From assembly GCA_016871155.1 (NCBI GenBank), contig VFZO01000015.1, positions 1 through 49,153 on the forward strand: a stretch of DNA of 49,153 nt, read 5' to 3'. The notes under the pieces are model-generated. The model did no database searches and was not told where the DNA came from. It saw only the letters and a list, made by a program, of their open reading frames with translations. Position 1 is the stretch's first letter. Every line of letters begins with the position of its first letter. Shown piece by piece: positions 24,651-33,200 of this stretch. Source of the DNA: Acidobacteriota bacterium. GTDB taxonomy: Bacteria; Acidobacteriota; Terriglobia; Bryobacterales; Bryobacteraceae. A program made the translations under genes and the position numbers.

Positions 24651-26405
24651 CTATACTCGTTCCACGTAGACGAAATACGCCCCGCGTTCCGCGCCGTCAG
24701 GCGTAATCAGCCACGTGTGCAGTTCGCAGGGGCCGGCAGGCAAGCTGAGTTCGAACACCGCCGCCGAGTCGCTCGGCTTGACGTCCATTGTGATATCCAG
24801 CATGCCGATCTTCACGCGCGCACGCGAAACCGGTATCCCGCGGCCGGTAGCCTTTTCCCGGTTTGGCGCCGTATCCACAAAGTTGGCGCTCATCGGAAGA
24901 TCCAACTCCTTTGGCCAGCGGCGGAGTTCAATCCGGTATTGTCCGGCGCGAGCCTCCAGAGTCCAGAAACCGTTCGCAACCGGACCCTGCCGCACGGCTC
25001 GCTGGTTCCACGCCTTCACAGCGTCTTCCCCATGCCAATCGTGACAAGTTAACCGCGATGGATTCTCCTTCGCGTCACCGATAACAATGCGGGCATACTC
25101 GTTTCCGCGCGCGGACACTTGCATCCACCATTTTTCATAGTCGGCCGTCAGCTTCGCGACAACATCGGGATTCTTCGCCGCCACGTCGTCATTCTGGCCG
25201 GGGTCCTTGAAGACATCGTAGAGTTCGAGTTTCGGGTTTTCCATGCCGCCCAGCGACGGGCTCACCAGCCGCCATTGCTGAGTCATCACCGAAGCCTGGC
25301 GCCACTTGACGAGATCTTCCCCGCGCTGCGAATCCGTCACCAGCGTTCGCTGCAGGGGCGGCAACTTCACACCCGGTTTGAAATAGGGCACCAGCGAGCG
25401 CCCGTGCAGTTTCGCCGGCGCCGGATGCTGCCCTTTGGTCAACGAGAGAAGTGTCGGCAGGATGTCGATGTGCGCGGCCAGCAGATCCAGATTGCGGCCC
25501 GCGCTATAGCCGCCGTCCGGCCAATGCAGGAAGAACGGTACGCGGTGGCCGCCCTCGTAAGGGCTCCCTTTTGACGCACGCATGCCGGCGGAGTGAACTT
25601 TGTGCCCGGACGAGGTTCCGTTGTCGGTCGTAAAGATGAAAATGGTGTTCCTGTCCAGGCCCTGGGCACGCAGGTAGGCGCGCATGCGTCCAACGTTGGT
25701 GTCGATGTTGTCGATCATCCCGAAGAATCCGGGCTCCGGCGTTGCTGCATACTTTTTCTCCAACTCCTCCGGCGCCCACATGGGGCCGTGCGGCGCATTG
25801 GTGGCGATCCAGCAGAAGAACGGCCTGCTCTGCTTCGCGGCGGCAGCGATAAAGTCCTGCGCGCCCTTGAAGAAAACGTCGGTGCAGAAGCCCTCAAACT
25901 TCCGAAGCTTTCCGTTGTGCCAGTAGGAGTCGTCGAAATAGTCGTTGGTGAAATGGTCGGGCGTTTGCCAAACGCCGCCGCCACCGTGGACGAGCGTCTC
26001 GTCAAAACCCCGGTCCTGCGGACGGAACGGGTAGTTGTCACCCAGGTGCCACTTCCCAAAGATGCCGGTGCGATAACCGGCAGCCCGGAAGCAATCCGCG
26101 ATTGTCACCTCGTCCCTATGCAAGAGGCTGCGGCCCTGAATCGTGTGCCAGGGACCTACGAGGTTCGTGTAGCGGCCGGTCATTAGAGCTGAGCGCGTGG
26201 GCGCGCAGGTGGGGCTGACGTGGTAGTTGGTCAGCCGCAGCGACTCACTGTGCAGCTTGTCGATGTTTGGCGTCTTCAGGACGGGATTTCCATGGCAGCT
26301 CAGGTCGCCATATCCCTGGTCATCGGTGATGACGATCACCACATTCGGCTTGGCCGGTACCGCGGCCATTGCGGCGGACTGAAGGAACAGACGGCGGGAG
26401 AGCAT
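24651..26405 (-). CDS. Formylglycine-dependent arylsulfatase-type sulfatase, Tat-leader
   Basis: A 584-residue type I sulfatase. The signature C-A-P-T-R-S-A-L-M-T-G-R starts at Cys67, the formylglycine precursor, and the metal-binding ITDDQGYGD is near residues 26-34, with TTDNGTSSGHK in the middle. GIFGKWHLGDN is the second signature. A C-terminal extension of about 130 residues (from GFWTLEARAGQYRIELRRW) looks like a beta-rich carbohydrate-binding or structural domain. The leader MLSRRLFLQSAAMAAVPA is twin-arginine-like. It heads the transcript that continues with the B and A oxidoreductases (copy 2). The divergent gamma-glutamyltransferase gene starts 75 bases away. Confidence 0.93.
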   Translation of the reverse strand: MLSRRLFLQSAAMAAVPAKPNVVIVITDDQGYGDLSCHGNPVLKTPNIDKLHSESLRLTNYHVSPTCAPTRSALMTGRYTNLVGPWHTIQGRSLLHRDEVTIADCFRAAGYRTGIFGKWHLGDNYPFRPQDRGFDETLVHGGGGVWQTPDHFTNDYFDDSYWHNGKLRKFEGFCTDVFFKGAQDFIAAAAKQSRPFFCWIATNAPHGPMWAPEELEKKYAATPEPGFFGMIDNIDTNVGRMRAYLRAQGLDRNTIFIFTTDNGTSSGHKVHSAGMRASKGSPYEGGHRVPFFLHWPDGGYSAGRNLDLLAAHIDILPTLLSLTKGQHPAPAKLHGRSLVPYFKPGVKLPPLQRTLVTDSQRGEDLVKWRQASVMTQQWRLVSPSLGGMENPKLELYDVFKDPGQNDDVAAKNPDVVAKLTADYEKWWMQVSARGNEYARIVIGDAKENPSRLTCHDWHGEDAVKAWNQRAVRQGPVANGFWTLEARAGQYRIELRRWPKELDLPMSANFVDTAPNREKATGRGIPVSRARVKIGMLDITMDVKPSDSAAVFELSLPAGPCELHTWLITPDGAERGAYFVYVERV

Positions 26406-26480
26406 GGTTACCTATTTTGTCTCAATTTCGGAACCTCGAAAATAGCGAACTGCGAGCGGCGCCTGTTAGTATGATGCGGA

Positions 26481-28121
26481 ATGCCGAAGCTTACCAGACG
26501 CGCCTTGTTGGCCGCCGCCGGGTTGCCGGCGCGGGCCGGAATCGTCGAAGGAAAAGCGATCCGCGCCGGACACGGCGTGGTGGCAGTGAATCCGCGCGAG
26601 GCAGCGCAGGCCGGCGCGCGCGTGTTGGCCGAGGGCGGTAACGCGATGGACGCGGCTGCGGCCGCGGCCCTGGCCGTCTGTATCGTCACACCGCAGATGG
26701 TCGATGTAGGCGGCTATGTGGCCGCCGGCGTGGTGCTCGACGGAAAGACAGGCCGGATCTGGTCGCTCGACGCAAACTCTGTGGCACCGGCGGCAGCACG
26801 CGCCGGCATGTACAAGGTGCTGCCGCTTCGCGCGGGCGCCCGCGGCACGAACGAGAATGAATACCACTGCTCGGTGGAGAACGACGCGAACGTCCACGGC
26901 CTCCTCGCCGTCGGCGTGCCTGGCACGATGGCGGGCATCGGCCTACTGTGGGAGAAGTGGGGACGGCTGCGCTGGCCGCGCATCACGAAACCGGCGCAGG
27001 ATCTGCTGGCGAACGGATTCCCCTTCGGGACGGTCGCCGGAGCGGTAGCGGCGCGCGCGAAGATCATAGCAGCGATGGAGCCGGCCAAGGCGCACTTCTT
27101 CGTCAATGGAAGTCCTCCGAAGCCAGAGAACATATGGTATCGGCCGGGCATGGAGAAGACGATGCGGCGGCTGGAGTCGGCTGGCTGGGAGGATCTGTAT
27201 CGCGGCGAGTTGGCCAGGCACATCGCCGGATACGTGCAATCGGGCGGCGGGATTCTCACACAGGGCGACTTGGCGAACTTCCGCCCGCGGTTGACAGAGC
27301 CGTATTCGTCGAGCTTTCACGGCTTGCGTTATCACCACGCCATACTCGCCAATGGCGGCCTGAGCGTAATTGAAGCACTGAACTTGCTGGAAACCATCGA
27401 ACTTCCGCCGCGCGACGATCCGCGGCACTGGCATCTGCTTGCCGAGGTACTGAAGATGGTCTGGCGCGATCGCCTGCAATATTTGGGAGATCCGTCCAGC
27501 GCGAAGGTGCCCGTAGAGCGCTTACTGTCCAAGGATTACGCCGCGGGCCGGGCCGAAACACTGCGCCGGTTCCCGATGAGCGTCGACCGGCAACCGGGGC
27601 CGGAAGCGGCGCACTCCCCAGGTACGACACACATATCAACCGCCGACCGCGAAGGCAATCTGGTCTCGATGACTATCTCCCATGGTGGATCTTTCGGCTC
27701 CTGCGTGACAGTGCCCGGCTTTGGTATCACGCTAGGCCATGGCATGTGCCGTTTCGATCCCAGGCCCGGACTGCCGAACTCAGTGGACGCGGGTAAGCGT
27801 CCCCTGAACAACACAGCCCCAGCGATTCTGGAGATCAACGGACGATGGATCGCCGCCGGGCTGGCGGGCGGCCGCCGCATCATCAATGTGGCAACCGGCC
27901 TAGCCTTGGCACTGGCGGCCGGAGCAAGCCCCGAACAAGCGGTGGCCGCGCCGCGCATCCACACGGAGGGCTTCGAACCGATTGAGGCGACCAGACCCGG
28001 CGTATTGGGCACGCTTGGTCATACGGTGAAACAGGCCGCCGTGGGCGGCACGGCGAACATCGCCGAGATCAATAAAGACGGGCTGCTGGCGGCCGGCAGC
28101 GTCTCGTGCGCCGGCGTGTGA
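26481..28121 (+). CDS. Gamma-glutamyltransferase family protein
   Basis: A 546-residue Ntn-hydrolase of the gamma-glutamyltranspeptidase fold, made as a precursor that cleaves itself at the catalytic Thr. The motif G-T-T-H-I-S-T-A-D is present with Thr382 the likely nucleophile and N-terminus of the small subunit. VVAVNPREAAQAGARVLAEGGNAMDAAAA is the conserved large-subunit start, and NSVDAGKRPLNNTAPAI marks the small-subunit substrate loop. The leader MPKLTRRALLAAAGLPARAG is twin-arginine-like. It could cleave glutathione or another gamma-glutamyl compound in the periplasm, or act as a cephalosporin-acylase-like enzyme. It is followed 6 bases later by the TauD-like gene. Confidence 0.9.
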   Translation: MPKLTRRALLAAAGLPARAGIVEGKAIRAGHGVVAVNPREAAQAGARVLAEGGNAMDAAAAAALAVCIVTPQMVDVGGYVAAGVVLDGKTGRIWSLDANSVAPAAARAGMYKVLPLRAGARGTNENEYHCSVENDANVHGLLAVGVPGTMAGIGLLWEKWGRLRWPRITKPAQDLLANGFPFGTVAGAVAARAKIIAAMEPAKAHFFVNGSPPKPENIWYRPGMEKTMRRLESAGWEDLYRGELARHIAGYVQSGGGILTQGDLANFRPRLTEPYSSSFHGLRYHHAILANGGLSVIEALNLLETIELPPRDDPRHWHLLAEVLKMVWRDRLQYLGDPSSAKVPVERLLSKDYAAGRAETLRRFPMSVDRQPGPEAAHSPGTTHISTADREGNLVSMTISHGGSFGSCVTVPGFGITLGHGMCRFDPRPGLPNSVDAGKRPLNNTAPAILEINGRWIAAGLAGGRRIINVATGLALALAAGASPEQAVAAPRIHTEGFEPIEATRPGVLGTLGHTVKQAAVGGTANIAEINKDGLLAAGSVSCAGV

Positions 28122-28127
28122 GCGAAC

Positions 28128-29099
28128 ATGCGAATCGCCGAAACGCCCGTCCACAATCAGTTGCTTCGCGGACCGCAGGTTTGGACCGAGCGCGACTATC
28201 CGGCGGTTGACGGCTGGGTCACGCGGTTGGACGGCGAAACCATCGACGACCTTGTCCGAGCGGCGAAAAACCAGTCTCTCGACGAAATCACACGGGCCAG
28301 ATTCTCGACGCCTGCTACGGAAGTGCTGGCAAGCCGTTGCCGAAACGAGTTGCTCTTCGGCCGCGGGTTCGTGTTGTTGCGCGGATTGCCGATCGACGAA
28401 CTGAGCGACGAGGCAGCCTGCGCCATCTATGTGGGCCTGGGCCGGTTGCTCGGCGTCACGCTACCGCAGAACGTGAAGCTGGAACTGCTCTACGCAGTGC
28501 GAGACGAAGGTTACAGCATCGACAAGCAATGGGGCAGAGTGGGAGTCCGGTTTTCGAAGACGACGCAGGAGCTGAACTTTCATACCGATTCGGCGCCGGC
28601 GCTGCTGGGCGCCACGCCAGACGTGGTGGGATTGCTCGCGTTGCAGGTGGCCATGACAGGCGGCGCGTCGGCATTGGTATCGGCCTATTCGATACATAAC
28701 GCACTGCTCGCCGAATCTCCGGGGCTGCTGCAGAGGCTCTATAGCGCTTACCATATCGACCGGCGCGCCGAAGTTCGGCCCGGTGAACCGTTGACACTGC
28801 AAGCGCCCATCTTCACCTACAGCGAGGCCACGGGCCTGCACATGCGCTACTTCCGCTTCTATATTCCGAAAGGCCACGACGTGGCCGGGGTGCCTTTGGA
28901 CGCCGAAGACCTGAGGCCGCTCGACGCGATCGATCGCATCGCCGCCCGGCCGGAAATGCAAGTGACGTTCGAGATGCGCCGGGGCGACATCCAGTTGGTC
29001 TCGAACAATTACGTGCTGCACAGCCGCACCGCGTTCCAGGACCATCCAGAACCGGAGCGACGCCGCCATTTGAAGCGCCTGTGGCTGGCCGTCAAATGA
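28128..29099 (+). CDS. TauD/TfdA-family Fe(II)/2-oxoglutarate dioxygenase
   Basis: A 323-residue dioxygenase. The iron triad is His152, Asp154 (FHTDSAP) and the distal His298 (NYVLHSRTAF), and an Arg-rich tail (ERRRHLKRLWLA) supplies the 2-oxoglutarate-binding Arg. The family hydroxylates taurine, sulfonates, carboxylates and many secondary metabolites, releasing CO2 and succinate. It has no export leader, unlike its neighbours. It follows the gamma-glutamyltransferase gene by 6 bases, so the two probably share a transcript. The substrate is unknown. Confidence 0.88.
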   Translation: MRIAETPVHNQLLRGPQVWTERDYPAVDGWVTRLDGETIDDLVRAAKNQSLDEITRARFSTPATEVLASRCRNELLFGRGFVLLRGLPIDELSDEAACAIYVGLGRLLGVTLPQNVKLELLYAVRDEGYSIDKQWGRVGVRFSKTTQELNFHTDSAPALLGATPDVVGLLALQVAMTGGASALVSAYSIHNALLAESPGLLQRLYSAYHIDRRAEVRPGEPLTLQAPIFTYSEATGLHMRYFRFYIPKGHDVAGVPLDAEDLRPLDAIDRIAARPEMQVTFEMRRGDIQLVSNNYVLHSRTAFQDHPEPERRRHLKRLWLAVK

Positions 29100-29340
29100 T
29101 GGCCCGGTAGGGCTCCGGATGCTTTCGGCCACCCCGCCGCAGATAGACGTTGACCTCTTCCAGGGAGCCGAACAGCCCGACGAAGGAGTGCGCCCGGCGA
29201 TCCGGCGCCTGGCGATCCCGCCGGAAGTCGCGCGGGCGAAACTGCCCATTGCGCGCGACGACCGCGCATCCCATCGGCCGGTACTCGTGCGTACCAGCGG
29301 CCAGCGCCTCGTCGCCTGTCATCCAAAGAGCAAAACCCAT
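29092..29340 (-). CDS. Small uncharacterised protein
   Basis: An 82-codon frame from an ATG at 29340 that fills most of the 265-base gap between the TauD-like gene and the next isomerase-like gene. Its codons end mostly in G or C, as in neighbouring genes, and it overlaps the TauD stop by 8 bases, a compact arrangement common here. The sequence (VVARNGQFRPRDFRR, then SFVGLFGSLEEVNVYLRR) matches no family I recognise. It has no leader or membrane segment and is basic (many Arg). Its start lies 24 bases from the divergent TIM-barrel gene. It could be a regulator or an accessory factor; function unassigned. Confidence 0.6.
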   Translation of the reverse strand: MGFALWMTGDEALAAGTHEYRPMGCAVVARNGQFRPRDFRRDRQAPDRRAHSFVGLFGSLEEVNVYLRRGGRKHPEPYRAII

Positions 29341-29364
29341 GACGTACCTGCTATTATCGACCGC

Positions 29365-30198
29365 ATGAACCGTCGAAGTTTTGTCGCCGCCTCCTCGTTG
29401 CTGGCCAACGCGAGCGCCAGCGGAGCCCCGAACCGAGGGCGATTGAAACAGGGAGTGTGCGGCGGCGTGTTTCGCGGCTCGAACCTGAGCTTCGAGGATC
29501 AATGCCGCGCGCTGGCCGAGATGGGGGCCGTCTGTTACGATCTGCAGGGTCCCGACAAGTTCCCGATCATGAAGAAGTACGGCATCGTCCCGAGCATGGT
29601 GCCGGGTTCGAGCCAGCTCGCCAACGGGATCAACGATAAGAGCCTGCACGCGGAGATCGTGAAGCGCACGCACGAGTTGATCGACGTGTCCGCCGCCGCG
29701 GGCGCTCCGGCGTTGATCATTCTCTCCGGCAACCGGCGAGGCAAGAGCGACGAAGAGGGCATCGCGAATTCTGTGGAGTGCTTAAACCAGTTGAAGAAGC
29801 ACGCCGAAGACAAGAACATCATGCTCTGCATGGAGCTGTTGAACAGCAAGGTGAACCACCCGGACTATCAGTGCGATCGCACAACGTGGGGCGTGGAGGT
29901 TTGCAAGCGGGTGAACTCGCCCAACGTGAAGCTGCTTTACGACATCTATCACATGCAGATCATGGAGGGCGACATCATCCGAACGATCGGCGACAACTGG
30001 CAATGGATCGGCCATTTCCATACGGCCGGCAACCCGGGCCGCAACGAACTAAGCGTCGACCAGGAGATCAACTACAAGGGCGTCGCGAAGTTCATCGCCG
30101 ACAAGGGTTATAAGGGCTACATTTCCCACGAATACTCGCCGAAAGTGAAGCCGTGGCGTGAGGCGCTGGAAGAGGCGCTACAGTCTTGCACGGTCTAG
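29365..30198 (+). CDS. Hydroxypyruvate isomerase-like TIM barrel, Tat-leader (2)
   Basis: A 277-residue barrel of the same family as those at 21633 and 42189. The metal residues recur: Glu in MLCMELLNSKVNH, Asp and His in LLYDIYHMQIMEGD, His in GHFHTAGNPGRNEL and Glu in YISHEYSP. The leader MNRRSFVAASSLLANASASG carries a twin arginine. The open frame extends to 29119 with no coding bias, and the leader fixes the start at 29365. It ends 7 bases before the convergent end of the large conflict-system gene. It is probably an extracytoplasmic sugar isomerase or eliminase. Confidence 0.87.
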   Translation: MNRRSFVAASSLLANASASGAPNRGRLKQGVCGGVFRGSNLSFEDQCRALAEMGAVCYDLQGPDKFPIMKKYGIVPSMVPGSSQLANGINDKSLHAEIVKRTHELIDVSAAAGAPALIILSGNRRGKSDEEGIANSVECLNQLKKHAEDKNIMLCMELLNSKVNHPDYQCDRTTWGVEVCKRVNSPNVKLLYDIYHMQIMEGDIIRTIGDNWQWIGHFHTAGNPGRNELSVDQEINYKGVAKFIADKGYKGYISHEYSPKVKPWREALEEALQSCTV

Positions 30199-30205
30199 CC
30201 CCCCC

Positions 30206-33200
30206 TTACACTCCGCTGGTGGCGGCGTAAAGCGCATCGTCGTCGCCGAGCGTCAACGCGGTAATCGGGCCGGGCAAATATGTCAACAGGTTTGGCTGCT
30301 CGCCCGGTGTGAATTCGAAAATCGCGCCGGCGTGGGTGCCCGCCCAGAGTTTGAATGGTGTTCTTCGACTGGCGACGACTGCGTAGATCGTGTCTTCAAT
30401 CTTCCAGCGCCATTCCGTGATCTTTCGGTCGGGTGTGAGGGCGTAGACTTCGTGGAGGGAGGCGACGCCGATGTTGCCGTAAGTGGCGACGATCGCGAAC
30501 GGGTTCTCGAGCCTGGTCCGCAATGAGATCTCTCGCCGATTTCGGACATCCTCCGACAGCGCCACGTGCCCGGTGTCAAAGAGTTCAGCCCACTTGCCAC
30601 CCCAGGCCACGTCGATTGTCCCAAGACGATCGAAGTCCAGTTCCTCCGCCTCGCCGTCGCCTGGGTAGCAGAGGAACGTTGTTTCGCTATTGAAGGCCGC
30701 AAGGCACTCCTGGCCCCTGGCGAATCCCCAACGCAAGGATTCAATGGGCATGGAGGATCCAAGCACGGTTTCCCTTCGATACTCCGAATGCGCTGAGTCA
30801 AACCGGATCACGCCTTTCTCGTCCAGGCTGGCGCGGATACCGGACGGGCTATCGGCCACAACCAGGCGCCGGCTCGCAACATTGGCTTGAACATTTCCCG
30901 TGATGGTCCCCTCGTGCCCCATCTCAGACAGATAAAATACCTGGCGATTACGCACACTCAGATACCGGACCGGCGATGCAATAGCCCCTTCCAAATGCCT
31001 TACGTGATGGCTGGCATCAAGCTGAATCCGGACCACGTGCTGCCGTTCCGGCAGTGGCCGTCCGCGCGCCGCTTCGAGTTGCTGGTGGGACCATACCGGC
31101 AGCGGGACCATTCGCGGCGGGGGGTAACCGGCATTCGCGGCGATCTGCCGCCAGTGCGAATGCGCGTTGGGCAGCAACCGCCCCAGGAACATCGCCTCGC
31201 CAATCGGTCTCCAAGCGTGGGTCAACGTCTCAATCGCCTGCGTCCGCGCGGTGTCTCCGGCCAGCGTGGAATCAAGGCCCAACCGGCCGGCCAACAGCGG
31301 GGAGCGCTGGTGTCCGCATAAAAGGGCAACGTCGCGATACTTCTTCAACACCGGTGCCACCGCGTCCAAACCAAAGTCTCGATGCAATTCGGCCAGTTGC
31401 CGAAAATCGTCCAGCGTCAGACGCGGTTGCTTCATCAGAGCGGCAAGCACGAACGGCCGAAGCTCCGAATCGAAGTCTTCTTTGTGGGCCAGCACCTTGG
31501 TGGCGGCTCCGTCCAGCTCGTTCTCAGCCAGCCAGCGGTAGGCCACACGGCGCGCCTTGGCGGAATTCGAGGCGAGAAGGCGGTCCATGTCGGGTTGTTC
31601 CAAAGCGGGTAACGCGCCCTGGTCGTGCTCCATCGCTTCGAGCCAGGGCAGCAGCCGGCGCTCGATGCGCTGCCGGCTCTCGCCCTCCACATTTTCCTTC
31701 ACGCGCAACAAATACTGATCGGTCGCGAGCGGAAGGTCGAGGCCTGCGGCCAACGCGGATTCAAGAGCGGTGAGGATCGCCGGCGCGGAATCCTTGACTG
31801 GGAGGCCAAGCAGGAAATCTCCAAGCGCATCCACCAGATCTTTCACATATTCCTGAGAGGGCTCCTGCGCGAAGGCCTCGTACCCTGGCCGCCGGCGATC
31901 ATAGCGCGGATCGCGCATTTGCACAGGCGACGGCACGCGCTCCAGCATCCGCCAGACGATCGCATCTACAGCTTGCCGAACACCCGCCAAGTCGTCAGCT
32001 TGCAATGGGACAAACCGCTGGAAAGCGGAACCATGCGCAAAGATCCGGTTCACGACGAGCAGATCGAACTTATCAGCGTCCTGCGAAGGAGTAAACTCGT
32101 AAACCGCGTAGAACGCGGCACCGCAATTCTGTAGAAACTCCCGAACCGGCGGCGAGAGATCTGCACCCTCCTCCACAGCCACGTGCAGTCCCGGAGTGTC
32201 GATCGGTTCCGAAGCCGGCAGCTTCGGAACGTCCACCGTCTCAACCGTGAACGTCTCCGCAGGCGCGCCAATACAAATCAGCCGGTCTTCTTTGCGCAAC
32301 TCCGGAAACGGATGCCCGGCCTCCAGGTCGACGACAAACAACCGCGGGCCGCTCCGGTCCGCCAATGGAACCGGTCCCCAGTAGATCCCTCCCGTGAACT
32401 CCTGGCGATGAATCGGCATTCGCGCAACGGCCGCCGCCAATGTCTTCCGGCCGGAACCCGCCATCCCGGTGATCGCCACGCGCTCACGGCTCAGCACCAG
32501 GAACTTCCGCAGCAACTCCGTACGGACCAAATACGGCTCGGGTAACTTCGGAACACCCACGAGCAGAGAGCCCCGCAGGTCTCGCGCGATCCGCTGCACG
32601 ATTGACTCGATCTCGGAGGCTTCGTTGAGTTCGAAGTTGATCACGATCTGCCCTGGCACGGGCTCCGGCCGCGATTCGCCGGACCTCCGGTCCAGGCTCC
32701 AGAGGAAAATCTCTGCGCTTTCCTTGTCATGGACAATGCGAAGCGAGGAATCCCGGAAAGGCGGCAGGCGGCCGGGTGTGACGCTTTGGTCGACGAAGAT
32801 CCGGACCTCCGCTCGATCCTCCAACATGCGGCACAAATCTTCCAGAGAAACGTTGTGTTTCGGCGCGGCACGCTCCAGCTTTCCGCCCAGTTCGTGGAAT
32901 CCATGCGAGCGCAGTTCGGCGGCGAGGTGCTCCCACCCATGATTTTGGATCTGGAGGTGCAGATACTGCACGCGATTGTAGAGGCGCTCCAAGGCCGCCA
33001 AATTACCGGCCTTCTCGCAGTGGCTGGGAAAGCAGCGCCGGAAATAGGGCTGGTCCCAATGCGAGTGGTCCGGGCGGGAATCGTAGTAATCCACGATCGC
33101 GCAATGGTACGGCGTCATCCCTTGCCCGGCCGTTAGGAACTGCCGAGCCGCGCTGCGCAACCGCCACCAACCGGGATCGGCATCCTTGAACAGGCAAAGC

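Noticed and set aside
29341..29673. Upstream extension of the small minus-strand frame
   Set aside because: It lies opposite the TIM-barrel gene and loses the codon bias seen below 29340.
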